In this document: positions 26,912 to 37,977 of the stretch, one piece after another
How the letters are laid out: each line of letters starts with the position of its first letter
Numbering within the stretch: position 1 is the first letter of the stretch
Assembly: GCA_030248135.1 (NCBI GenBank)
Contig: JASANC010003348.1
Coordinates: 186,001 to 250,000, forward strand
Reading direction: 5' to 3'
Source: Theristus sp. LFF4_11
Lineage: Eukaryota; Nematoda; Chromadorea; Monhysterida; Xyalidae
DNA length: 64,000 nucleotides
The notes under the pieces: generated by a model
What the model saw: only the letters and a program-made list of their open reading frames with translations
Database searches by the model: none
What the model was told of the DNA's origin: nothing
Program-made: the position numbers and the translations under genes

Positions 26912-28654
26912 TTTAGGAACAATAATTTTTATGAATCTTTTCAAGTTGTTGTTTGTTTTCTGTTGCTGCGTTCTTTTTTCCCTGGACAAAATTTCGAAAC
27001 AGGATTTTTAGGAATATTTTAAAAATTTTATTAGGTGAATTGATTTTTAGGCGTCTGAAATAGATCATTTATCATGATAAGCTTTATCGTTCGTGAAAAC
27101 AATTTGCAGTCATACCTTCGGCGGAGTTGGGACAAATTGCTGTTGTCATGATTGTATACATTGAACTAGCCCGCTGCAACGTTGTCTGCAAATCACAGAG
27201 ATACGTGTTTTTAACGGTCGTCCATTTCACTTTACTGCTTCATTTATTTGACTTCAATAGGCTATGTTCTCATTGGCTGCAACTGAGTTGATTGAAACAT
27301 TCTGGTCGGTGTGGTCCAAGTTCTATCAGCTGCAGCCAATTAGCATGCCAGCCATTATTTTTGAACGCAAAACATGCGTGACAGATAGATTATCGTTTCA
27401 CTATGCTTCAAAGCCAAAAATCGACAGTCTTCTGCATGAAATTTTATATTTTCACCCATATTGTGATAATCATCCGTTAGTGTTATGTATTTTAGTGCTA
27501 TTTTTGCGGGAAAGTTATAAAATTTACCATTCCAAGGATTTACTTTTTGCAAAGCAACAGAAAAAATCAAAGCAAAATTAAACGCACGCAGTTGAACACA
27601 CTGTGCAAATCGCTGGTTGGTTGAGTTTTCAATTGGGACATACTGGTTGATTGTACTCTAAGTAAAGTTGAACAAAACCGGTTTGTGACCAGTGCAACCA
27701 GAATTTGTTTTGTCGAGTAAGCTTTTTAGTGATTTTTGGTTTGCATGAACTTTTGTTCAAAAGATGTGGGTTTTACGTAAAAGCCAGAACACGCATACCG
27801 AACTCCTAAGCTGGTTCATGCATTTTCAGAAAATTTTTAAGCGGTGGAAACTCATTCACAAAAAACACAGACACCCACGCACATCAAAAAATCATTCAGA
27901 AACACGCACAAACAAAAGTCCAAACATTGTTACAGTTTTAGTAAAGTCTATTGTGCTTATACTGCAAGAAAACGGCGAACTGAAAGTACCAGAACAAGAT
28001 GGGTACAAATACGATACATTTGAAATACAAACGCCACGGCGCGGCCGTCATAGTTTTCAGCATCGATATCAGCTCGTGAAAACTGTTCTTGTGGGAATCA
28101 AGTTTCACGGAGGACAGACGCAAGTGGAATTACACTGTATCGGTTGTACAGGGTGTCAATTAATGATGACACAAGCAGACAAGCTAAACTGCTCAATGTT
28201 CAGAAGAACTTTTCAGAAGAACTGATAACGATTAAGGAATATTCAAAGCTCGTACTAAATGTTTTGAAATGAATCGTCATTGATGATCATGGAATCATCA
28301 TGGTCGAACATCGAGTTCCATATTGAGTTTTGCACATAATTTACAAAAAACTTTTTTGCTATGACTTTTCGAGAATTGCTTCTGTAGGGGAGCGGGTCAA
28401 AGAATAAAAATAAAAGTCATGAAATGCGGAAAGTAAAGAAGTTCCTAACGCTGATTTTCTGCGAGAAATCTGTTCAATTACACGTTCCGTTGCCTGGCAG
28501 ACCTTGACTTCATCGACCAAAGAGTTAGCACGGATTCGCAATGTCACCAGAAACGACAAAAAATGCATGCAAGCTCATCAACAAAAAATCCAACACATTT
28601 GGACACACACATGAACACACACAAACAAACAATTTCAAACAAACACTGTTTCAG
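26912..28654 (+). other. Remainder of the putative first ChAT intron
   Basis: No credible exon is visible. One 153-codon frame near 27764-28225 lacks the composition and splice context of the neighbouring genes. The stretch ends in a good acceptor, ACTGTTTCAG (28645-28654), directly before the ChAT start exon. This is consistent with VAChT lying inside the ChAT 5' intron. Confidence 0.5.
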
Positions 28655-28676
28655 TGTCGTCCGAAACATCGTCTGA

Positions 28677-31600
28677 ATGGCGATTCCAACAACAGCCAGT
28701 GCACGTGTGGAAGCGGACTGCGGTGGTGAAATGGCAGGAGAACACAACGGTGACGTTCAGAATGACATTGAGAACAAGTCCCCGCGTCCGCCAGACCCGT
28801 TCAAGGTTTGTGCTCCAATGACCGACCACTAATGAGAAATAAAACAAGCACAGGTTACAGTAGCCTTCTCTTTCCTTGTGAAGTTTGATACACTTAATAC
28901 AGAAGTCTAGCACGTAATGACTGGTGTTTCCCGGTAATTCATTCGTTTTTGTCGTTTGATTCAACCAATCAACATTCAGTATTCAGTCACTCATTGTCAC
29001 ATCCATGTTTTAACAAATTTGCATAGGAAAAGGCACCTTCCCTGCTACACGTCCCTGAACGTCTGCAGTGCAACGAAACACGCTTTTTTTCTATCTTCTA
29101 ATCACAGAATACAGTTGAAGCTAGTCACAAACCAGATGCAGCAACTCAAAATTTTGTTCATGAGCTTGTAAACGAAGTGTTGTGCAGTTTGTTTGGAGTG
29201 GGGTGTGTTTGTGCAGATAATGACTTTCGGATTCTCATTATTTTCAATTGACACTAAGACACAAGCAGGGGTAAGCGGGTCGCTCAGAACACACGTGATT
29301 CTGGAACAAATTTCAAATGTCTGGTTTTTTGAAAATTTTTGAAAATCTTAAGCTTTTAAATTTAAACACACGCACAACGTTTCAACAAACATTCAAGTTT
29401 TTTTTTGACACGGCAAAATCTCAGTTTTAACCTTAAAAGCCGTCTGCGTCCTCATAAAGCTGTTTGACTGGTTTTTCTAAACAGCCTTTAATGGGTGAAC
29501 GAATTACTTGAGTACCAAACTGAAAGACACGTCTGTCGCATGGGTGTGAGCAATTTTCGAGTTTCGAAGGCGCCTCCAATCCATAAAAGTTTTCGCCGCC
29601 TCTACCCGACTTGAAATAATTATCGAAATTGCAAACTACAAACACACACACGGTCTTTTCAACAAATATGTCAACCGTATTGCGCCCGGTTGTAGCTGCC
29701 ACATTAAATTAGTTTCGTTAAAACTAAGGAAATACTCAAAACAAGCAAAGCGCCGGACAAAAAAAATAACAGTTTAGTATTCAAGTTTGAAAAAGACACC
29801 AGAGGAGATTTTTGAGCGTTCGAATACCAAGTATCGAACGAAGTATCTCGCAGTTCGAATAGTAAAAAAACCAAAAGGACAATGTCGAAAACAGTGCGAG
29901 AGTTTGTGAAAAACGTGCTCTGGAAGGCGAATCAGCAAAGTAACAAGCAGAAGTTATGGCCGTTATTAACCAAACGAAATGAAGCTGTGAGCCGCGATAT
30001 TTGTGAGACCAATAATCAGAAAAAGTTGCTGCAAAAGAAGAGACTCTACCCACGGGTTGCCAAGGTTGCAGATTTTTGGCGGTGGTTTGCGGCTTTTCAG
30101 TCCATGAGACACTTTTGGAATTCATCTTTCAGGACCAACTGCCAAAACCACCAGTGCCAAGCGTCGACCACACGTTCATGAGGTGAATACAGTCCAGCTC
30201 AAAAACATATCAAACTAACTGGATTATTTATTCGGTCTCATTTATTAACCAACTGCCTTTAGTGATTAGACCATACTGCAGTTCTCGTGAGCCTGCACGG
30301 CTTCTTCTGGTCTTATCTCTGGTTGTTTCGCATAAAGTTCCAGTTTTGCTTTTATATCAACATCTTTGTTGATATCAAAGCAAGATAATTTTAAAAATTA
30401 TTCATGGGAAACCGCAGATTTCTCGAATACGCCAAAGTGATTTCGCCCTCCGAAGCGCAATACGAGGCCACGAACGTTGCAGTGCACGAGTTTCTCGACC
30501 AATCAGCGAACGAGGCGCAGTCACGATTGATTCGCATTGCTGAGCACAACGACAACTGGGTGAGTGTCGCAGAACCACATGAAAAAGTTGACAACTGGCA
30601 TTTGAATCTGGCCTCATGATTGGCTGCGTCGAGCTGCTGGCAGAAGTCAGGAAACCCAATTCAAAAGCAGCCAATGCTCAACAACTGATTTGGTTCGTGA
30701 TCACGTGACGCATGCATTCGTGCAGGTATTGCTGTGGAGGCGGAGTTTGGTTTGCACAGAATGCCCGAATGACGAATCACGTGATCAATTAACCAGAATC
30801 AATGATCAGCAAAAAATCTGCTAGTTTATATGGAGTAGTAGAGTAGAGTTAGACTATACTATCTCACGATTACCACATTTCAGATCAACGAGTTCTGGCT
30901 AAATGACATGTACCTGAAAACGAACAGAGTGCCGCTGCCAGTGAATTCTAATCCGGCCTACATTTTCCCGCGTTTCGAATTTGACTCTGCACACTGTCAA
31001 CTAAGGTGAAGGAATGTGTTTTCGAACGTTCAGTTCACAGGATCGTTCGTTAATAAAAGGTTCAATGATGTTGCTCAGATGCTTTTTCAAATCTTCAAGC
31101 GTTACCCGAATTTCAGATACGCTGCGGCGGTGATTCGCGGCTTTTACAATTTCAAGGAGAAAATCGACAAGTACGCATGGTGAAATTTAATAAGCAGCGC
31201 ATGGGAGCTAAATTTTTTCATATTTTTAAGTTTTCTGAAGAAAATTTTAAAAACATTTTTCTGAGAACTTTTTTATCAGCCGCACCCTGCCGCAAGATTA
31301 CTCAACGGGAAGATCGAAGGTGCCGCTGTGCATGGATCAGTACTGGCGTCTGTTCACGTCGTACCGGGAACCGGGAATACCCGCTGATAAATGGGAGACC
31401 GACTGCAGACCCGGCGGGAGCAACGAACATGTGATTGTGATGAGGAAGAACCAGGTACAGTTGGGTAAAAACGGCAAATTTGGGTACTTTTAAAATGGGT
31501 AAAAGTGCAAAGCGCGCCTGCAACCCGTGCAGTGCACGGTCACTAAATGGATACGACAGTGGTAATGTTGTGTCTTTTTGGGTTTGTCCTACCCAAAATG

Positions 31601-34600
31601 CTAAAAATACAATTGCAGTGTTTCATGATTCGCACGAAAGTCGGCGGCGAACTGCTGTCAGACACGGAGTTGATCTATCAGCTGAAAGACGTGAGTTTTA
31701 CGCAAAAAAGACAATAACAGCAACTGAAAGAAAACTTGAAAGTGAAAACTAAAAAAACATCAATTAACGCCACTAACGCTCAAAAAACGTAAAAACGTAA
31801 AAACGGCAAACGTTTTTGTTTGAGTGCAGGCATTCAAAAAATCGCTCGCTCGTCCGCCGATCAGCGTGGTGCCGGTGAGTGCGTACACAACGGCACACCG
31901 CGACACCGCTGCGAAAGCGCTGCAAATGCTGCAAGAACGTCAGTGAATGCTCTAGAAAACTGTGAAAATGTAGTCAAATATTCCCGATGAACGCTGTTTT
32001 TCAGACCCGGAAAACCGAAAATCATTAAAATGGATGAAAACAGCATCGCTGGTGGTTTGCTTCGATGAGCCGATCGACCATTTCCGCCACAAAATTGACC
32101 CCACCGGTATGCTACAGTCTGTTTCTGTGCAACAGTCACACGGTGATCACGTTCGCTAAAATACGGAAACATGTAAATTTGAGTGGCAAACAAACATTCG
32201 GAGTGCAGGTCAGTAGTAGTTTCAATGGAATGTTTTCCAGAACTGCAAAAAAATCTTTCAGGCAGCATGTCCAAAGCAGAGCTCGATCAAGCGCACCGAG
32301 CGATGAACATTCTGCATGGGTATGGCGTAAACGCAATAAATCGCTGGTACAACAAGAATCAAAATGTGAGATACAGTACCACTGAGATGTCATTTTATGA
32401 TTTTGTACAGTGATAAAGACACGCGCACACACACGCACGCACACAGACGCACCCACACGCGTGTGCGCTCAAACACACGCGCAAGCGCACACTATACTGA
32501 CAGCGCATGGCGTAACAACATTTATGCGTGCCAGTGTGTTTGTGTGTCACACAAAAACAAATTTTCCGTAATCAAGATTCGAGTTACACAAAATTTAAAA
32601 AAAATATAGCTGATCTTCACGCCGGACGGCGTCTGCGGTCTGCTGATGGAGCACTCGATTGCCGAGGGCATGGTCTACATTGAAATGGTGGAACAGGCGC
32701 TGAAAGACGCGCAGCAGCTCGCGAAACGTCGGGACACGGTCTGCTCGGTGCGGCAGTACGACGCAAAACCACTGACCTGGCATGTGGGCACGGAGCTGAG
32801 AAAGTTGTTGGACAACGCTGTGGACGATGTGAACCGGTGAGCGAGTATGCTCTATGCATTCAGAGGTGCCGCACCGAAATGACGTCATGTCTGCTAAGCC
32901 TAAGCCTAAGCCCCTAAGCCTAAGCCTAAGCCAAAGCCAAACCCTAAGCCCAAACCTAAGCCTAAGCCTATACCTAAGCCTAAGCCTGACCCTAAACCCA
33001 AGCCTAAGCCCAAGCCGGTGAGCGAGTATGGTCTATGAATTCAAACGTGTCGCACCGAAATGACGTCATGTCTGCTCTAATGCACAGCAGCTCGGTCGGT
33101 GCGGCTAATCCATTCACGTCGAGAGGTGAACAGACCAAAACTCTGGCGCCTCACAGGCGAGCGTCTGTGGAACAAATGACGTCATTTCGGGCGGAGACTT
33201 TCGAGTACATCCACGTCGATTCTATACTGCCATTGGCATATTCAAAAAGTGATAAAAAGCCGTCAAGTATCTCGCACCTCAGCGCAAACTGATTCTGTGA
33301 CATTTTGAAAAGATCGGAGTTGAGAAGAGCGCCTAAAATGCTGTCGCTTTTTGCAATGCAACTCAACTGAAGTATTTTCGGACTTGCGCAGACTTTCACG
33401 CGATCTCGACTTCAACGTGCTGCACTACGCGCAGTTTGGCACGGCGTTTATAAAGGCGAACCGGATGAGCCCGGATGCTTTCGTTCAGCTGATGTTGCAG
33501 CTTGCCTATTACAAGTAAAATTGTATTTTGTTTTTACTGGTTGCGTTTCTTTGTTGACAGATGTTTGTTTTTCTTTTCCTGCTTGTGTTTTCTTTGTCGC
33601 TTTCAGGTCGCACGGTCGACTCTGCAGCACGTACGAGAGTGCCGGACTGCGAAAGTTTCGTCTTGGCCGAGTGGACAACATTCGCGCGGCACACCCAGAG
33701 GCGTTGCACTTTGTGCGGACGTTCACTGATCCGAACAGCTCTGACGTAAAAGATTGGGTTTTCTGAAAATTAAAAATGTTTTTTTTCAAGCCGTGCTGAC
33801 ATTTGGTTTCCTAACTGTTCAATAATAAGCTCGAGAACTCACTAATACACTGTCACACTTCACCGGATGCTCATCGAGGCACGTGCCAAGACAAAAAACT
33901 TTATTAAAACAAAAAAGAACTTTTCTTAATTTTTAGGACGCGAAAGGGGCAGCACTGAAGTCTGCAATTGAGAAGCAAACAAAAATTATGATTGAGGTAA
34001 GGTGTCAATATATTTTTAATTATGCAACGTGTTTCTGCACAGAGCAATGTGGAAAAATAGACTCAAAGCACATTTTAGAATGTTTCTGGCCACGGCATCG
34101 ACAACCACCTCTGTGCGCTGCGCGATTTGTCACGAGAAACCGGTAAGCAAAATATCGGTTTTCAATCGTTTGTTCTAAAATAAAGAAAATAAGCTTGTGA
34201 ACAAACTACTTGTGGACAATCACAAAAATCGACTTTTTAGCCGCCGAAAGCAAAACACAAGCGCCAGCATTGTTCTCAAACGAGCTGTATGCAGAAGTGA
34301 TGCGGTTTCCGCTGAGCACGAGTCAGGTATAAAAAACGTGAAAAGGAACGTGTTTGTAATGCCATGCTCCAGTGACGCCTGAACGCAGCTGAGAAACGCA
34401 GTTTACGTGACGCTGAAATGCCAAATTCTATTCCAAAACTCGTTCCTACCATTCTAAAATTTATGCCATTAGCCATCCCAAAACCCCGTCTAAAATTTTG
34501 TCTTCACCCAAATTTTTACATGAAATAAATTTTAGAATGGTCTTTCTATCGTGCCGCGAATGTAGGTTTCGACGTGCGTCGCCGACACGTTCCTCTGCTA

Positions 34601-34769
34601 CGGGCCCGTGGTGGCGGATGGCTACGGCTGCGCGTACAATCTCAAACCGAACAAACTTGAGTTTGCGATTTCGGCGTTTCACTCATGCGATTGGACGACC
34701 GCTGCCGGATACCGCCACTCATTGATTGCCAGCTTAGATGACGTGAAGAAATTGCTGGAAACAAAATGA
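28677..34769 (+). CDS. cha-1: Choline O-acetyltransferase (ChAT/CHA-1), 17 coding exons
   Basis: Makes acetylcholine from choline and acetyl-CoA. Every junction keeps phase: 28677-28805, 30133-30182, 30418-30559, 30884-31005, 31117-31170, 31280-31454, 31619-31690, 31830-31938, 32005-32106, 32262-32365, 32610-32836, 33392-33514, 33607-33745, 33937-33996, 34079-34142, 34241-34326, 34566-34769 (653 aa; human 630). Hallmarks of the carnitine/choline acyltransferase fold are [12 protein letters not shown] at the N-terminus, [25 protein letters not shown], the catalytic histidine H368 (LLMEHS), [23 protein letters not shown] (substrate site, 582-586) and [15 protein letters not shown]. The exon carrying the ATG starts at an acceptor (28654) and has 22 leader bases. 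This fits splicing from a noncoding exon upstream of VAChT. Introns hold a MITE, a CA-rich microsatellite and a telomeric array. Ends at TGA 34767-34769. Confidence 0.97.
30680..30862. mobile_element. Degenerate MITE, CAGCTGATTGG family, in ChAT intron 3
   Basis: Shares GTGATCACGTGA, GCATGCATTCGTGCAGG, a central GTGGAGGCGGAGT and TTGCACAGAATG with the copies at 15128 and 39541. The terminal CAGCTGATTGG blocks are eroded. The element lies between exons 3 and 4 and does not disturb the splice sites. Confidence 0.5.
32417..32493. repeat. CA/CG-rich microsatellite in a ChAT intron
   Basis: Imperfect (CACG/CACA) repeats, alternating purine-pyrimidine throughout, located just after exon 10. Such tracts can form Z-DNA and vary in length. 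Nothing suggests coding. Confidence 0.8.
32834..32895 (+). repeat. Left copy of a 62-bp direct repeat containing the exon 11 splice donor
   Basis: Begins CCGGTGAGCGAGTATG, so it includes the last bases of ChAT exon 11 and its GTGAGC donor (32837). It ends GAAATGACGTCATGTCTGCT, against the telomeric array. It matches 33015-33076 at 57 of 62 positions by hand alignment. Confidence 0.85.
32894..33016 (+). repeat. Interstitial telomeric repeat array (GCCTAA)n
   Basis: About 123 bp of GCCTAA units and close variants (CCCTAA, GCCAAA, ACCTAA), the complement of the nematode telomere unit TTAGGC. It lies in the intron between ChAT exons 11 and 12, over 30 kb from either window edge, with normal gene on both sides, so it is interstitial and not a chromosome end. 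Variant units show it is old enough to have decayed. Confidence 0.9.
33015..33076 (+). repeat. Right copy of the 62-bp direct repeat, with a decoy splice donor
   Basis: Repeats CCGGTGAGCGAGTATG directly after the last telomeric unit, giving a second GTGAGC donor near 33017. Using it would add the telomeric array to the mRNA, but the frame would meet TGA at once, so the upstream donor must be the productive one. Confidence 0.8.
33039..33213. mobile_element. MITE, GACGTCAT family, in a ChAT intron
   Basis: The left arm ATTCAAACGTGTCGCACCG plus AATGACGTCATG overlaps the right 62-bp repeat. The right arm is AAATGACGTCATTTCGG followed by GGAGACTTTCGAGT. The telomeric array therefore sits within or at the edge of an older MITE. 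Confidence 0.55.
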
Positions 34770-35963
34770 ATGAAAACTTTTCAAAAGCTTCACACTAGAA
34801 ACATACTGATTTTTTGGTAAAGTATAAGAGATAATGTTTTGTGGTAAGATTTTCTCAGCTGCAGATTGAGGCAATACATGAGAACACTATGGGCGGGGCA
34901 TGCACCCCATGCAAGTTGCAAATAGAGAAGTTTAAAAATAGATTTAGTTTGAGTTGCTAAAGTGCAACGTTTTTGGATGTTTGTTAATTGTTGGCTAGCC
35001 CATAATCATATGTTGATTGATATACACTTAGGCTAACGCAACGTTATAAAATCAAACGTCTTTTGATGATAAATGTTTATTGAATCAAATTTTCCTGGTT
35101 CTTTTGTTTGTCAAAACATTCAAAGAATGTGTTTGTTTGGGTGAAAATTTTCTAATCAGATGGTCTATATATAGTTTTTGATGTCCTTCATAGCAAAAAC
35201 TTTATTCAGATTTTATCGATACGCTCTAGATCTCGGTGCAATAATTTTTTCGTGATATTGGTTTGTGATTGTGACAATTCTTCAATTAGTAATCACTCAG
35301 TACTGGCGTTATAGCACGTCACTTAAGATGCATTTCACTGTGTTGTCCGCCTGTCATCAAATGTAAGTAGCTTGTGTTGATACTGAACGAGCATCTGTAT
35401 TTTGTGGGTCCGACCGAACCTGTTAAGTTTTTTTCTGTCCGTTTGGTCAAACGTCGGTAAATCGGTATACACGCTAATATAGATAAATGTTACCCTTTAC
35501 GTTGTTCAGTAGTGTCGATATTCGGCGCACGAAAGCACAAAAATTCGAAAGTTCCAGACTTCCAGACTTTTTGACTTTCAGACTTCCATACGTCCAGATG
35601 GCAACGACGTTTTATAAGCCGTTCAGAGATTCATGCGGTCTAGACATCCGGATTTCCAGACTCGAGTTGCAATATACATACAATGTATTTGGTTAAACCG
35701 AATACGCAACCAAATGCATGCTTCACTTTTTTAGTTGTTTTCAATCTGGTCCGAAAATCTGAGAGTAAGCAAAAAAGCAAGCGATGTTTATCGAAATGTG
35801 CGGAAATTGACAAATCAATCCGTAGTAGCCACCATAAAAGATGCTAATAAATCATTTTTATGAGTATACATTTTGTGTGCACATTACATAATGTTGATGG
35901 GTAAAAACCAGTGCAATTAAAACCACGAATGAATATTGAACTATTTCATTTTCGAATTCTGCG
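34770..35963. other. Spacer between convergent ChAT and a small minus-strand gene
   Basis: AT-rich, with no supported exon on either strand. It should contain the 3' UTRs of ChAT (+) and the 36-kb gene (-). A plus-strand AATAAA (around 35847) is a candidate ChAT polyadenylation signal. Confidence 0.4.
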
Positions 35964-36861
35964 TCACTTCTGATCGTCAGTTATTTCCGGCAGTTTATCT
36001 TTGATCTCTTCGTATTTCCTGCGTAGGCGTGCTGCGTCACGTCGGCGGTGACCCTGCGACTGGTCACGGATCGAACGAGATGCAGACAGCCGTTGATCTT
36101 TGGTGCTGCAGCAACAACGATTACGTTTTTCTTTCAGAACAGTCGCAATGAAAAGCTTCCGCGACGACTCCATTGTAACGACGTTGTTTGAGTTTATAAC
36201 TTTTTAAAAACATTCAAACTTCAAAACATTCAGTCGACTGTGTGCCCCCAAGTCAAACTTAATAAACTGCCCGCACACCGCAAAACAAACGTTTTGCCGG
36301 ATTGGAGATTTTTTAGAGTTAACAGGCACTATATCAGTTTTCTTAAGTACCGGAATGTTCGTTGACTGATGATTGACAGACTCGTTGAGGACGACAAGGA
36401 CGAGAACGTGAAACGACCGTCGATTGACGCTTCCGAATCAGACGCGGACCCATCGCGCTGAGGCTGGCTGGCGATGAATTGCAGCTGACAGCAAATGATG
36501 TTTGTTGCAGAGAAAAGGTTCAAGTGATCTCAGCAGTTTTGGGGACAGTATGGCAAGAACAACCGCGATCAATGGTTATCTCAGCAATAATTTTTTTCAG
36601 AATCAATTGTTTAAAACAGAAAATCGATTGGAAGCAGACGAAAACTTTGCGAGAAAATCATATGAAGACCAGCTCGAAACTAGCAACCTGTGCAAGCCCG
36701 AGCGTCACATGGTACGGCCGTCCAGCCTTGTCCTCGTGAAACTGCAGCAGCCTTCGCACGGCCCTGTCTGCCTGCACCTTCAAGTCCTCGCCTTGCTGGT
36801 CCCATCCGCACGCCTCGATTTCGTTCATCACGTCGTACAGCTGAACAACGTCATCGATCAT
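35964..36861 (-). CDS. Small basic protein of unknown function, 3 exons
   Basis: Model in transcription order: 36861-36688, 36484-36351, 36105-35964; phases match at both junctions (149 aa). The first exon starts MIDDVVQLYDVMNEIEACGW and continues with an amphipathic, charged helix (ADRAVRRLLQFHEDKAGRPY). The middle is serine-rich (GSASDSEASIDGRFTFSSLS). The last exon is very basic then helical (GHRRRDAARLRRKYEEIKDK, ending LPEITDDQK). The basic-then-amphipathic end faintly recalls the basic and first-helix part of bHLH proteins, but no loop or second helix follows, so I do not assign that family. Support is composition, splice signals (acceptors TGCTGTCAG and GTTGCTGCAG) and phase. The start is the first Met available; an upstream exon is possible. 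Confidence 0.5.
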
Positions 36862-37036
36862 TTCATTTTACGTTGATTGGTGGAATTCACGTGATGATTG
36901 GTAAAAACGGCAATGAAACAATGATAAAAGTAAAAAAGTGTCCAACGCACAATCCAAAAAGTAAGTATAAAATCACCGCAAAAGAAGATTTCCTGAAAAC
37001 TCAAGTTTCCCATGTGGCCGAGGAGGCCTGCACGAC

Positions 37037-37042
37037 TTTATT
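37037..37042 (-). terminator. Polyadenylation signal of the 37-kb minus-strand gene
   Basis: AATAAA on the minus strand, 20 bases after the TAA at 37063-37065. Its closeness supports the terminal exon call. Confidence 0.45.
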
Positions 37043-37062
37043 CGGTCTTAATAGGATTAGGT

Positions 37063-37412
37063 TTAGACCATGACTGCCTTTTCATTTTTGCGATTATTTT
37101 CTACAAGACCCAGCAGTCCATCCATCATGCGACTCGCTGCATCAGCATTCCACGTTGCTACCATCTTGACTCTATTTAAAATGATATAAAACCAAATTTT
37201 ACCGCCAATTTGGTTTTGTTGTTCTCGACATGTTTTGCGGTGACGCGATTCCACAGGATCCAATTTACCACAGCAATACCGACAGCAAATAGCACCACGA
37301 AAATGAAAATTGTTGTCGAGCGATCGTTTGAGAGTATGCAGGAGTCCTGGTCATGGAAAAGTTGCACGTTTTTTATAACGTTGACTATGGTGGGATCAAT
37401 TGAGCTTCTTCA
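37063..37412 (-). CDS. 3' exons of a single-pass membrane protein (partial)
   Basis: The upstream exon (about 37412-37203) encodes a polar segment (DPTIVNVIKNVQLFHDQDS), one strong transmembrane helix (TIFIFVVLFAVGIAVVNWIL) and a basic juxtamembrane start WNRVTAKHVENN. It ends at a GTAAAA donor in phase 0. The terminal exon (37164-37063) adds MVATWNADAASRMMDGLLGL and ends KNEKAVMV with a stop. The topology suggests an N-out receptor-like or SNARE-like anchor with a roughly 50-residue cytosolic tail. I do not recognise the family. It could be the 3' end of a larger gene; the Cys-rich gene on the same strand begins 4 kb upstream, but a stop-containing exon at 39303 argues against joining them. 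Confidence 0.38.
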
Positions 37413-37977
37413 GCGGGAGTGACCAAAGAAAAATTTTTTTTAGAAGAACGATGTTCACTGATGTTTGGAGATAGGCAACTGATTTATATATCGAACCGCA
37501 CTCTAAAAATATTAATAATTAATTACGAACCACACTAGTCGATACTAAACAAGTTTGTTCATGTTTTTGTTTGATGAATTTTTGAGAGTATGCCACTCAG
37601 TAAAGAACAAGGATGGGTCGTGGTGACCCCCACCCCCACCCACCCCATCGCTCAGAATACATTGTATGTTTTCTTGTTTGCCTCTACTTACCGTTGTCAC
37701 GGTGCACACCATTTGTGGGTGCCATACTGGTATCACTGGGCGAGTGTGTGTCTTGTAAACTGGTGCACCCGAGAGCTCCTTGGTGCACATTCGATCGTAG
37801 CAACAGCACAGACTGACAAACTGTTTCAAAAACAACAAGGACTTCATTACTATGTTTTGAACAATTTTGAAACTGTTTCTGAAGGTGAATTTGAAAGTTT
37901 TTTTCTCAAAACATAAACCGTCGACGAAAAACTTTGACAACATACTCCACGTTTAAGGCCCGTTCATGCAGACGTAT

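Noticed and set aside
27764..28225. 153-codon plus-strand frame in the putative ChAT first intron
   Set aside because: His/Lys/Thr-rich with no domain, no good start context and no splice partners. Probably chance.
32894..33016. Telomeric repeats as a chromosome end
   Set aside because: The array is short, degenerate and flanked on both sides by continuing ChAT exons in phase, so it is interstitial.
36105..36173. Single-exon start (MESSRKLF) for the 36-kb small gene
   Set aside because: The frame upstream of 36105 is Cys/Arg-rich and contains an acceptor (GTTGCTGCAG). Splicing from 36351 fits phase and composition better, though the shorter form cannot be excluded.
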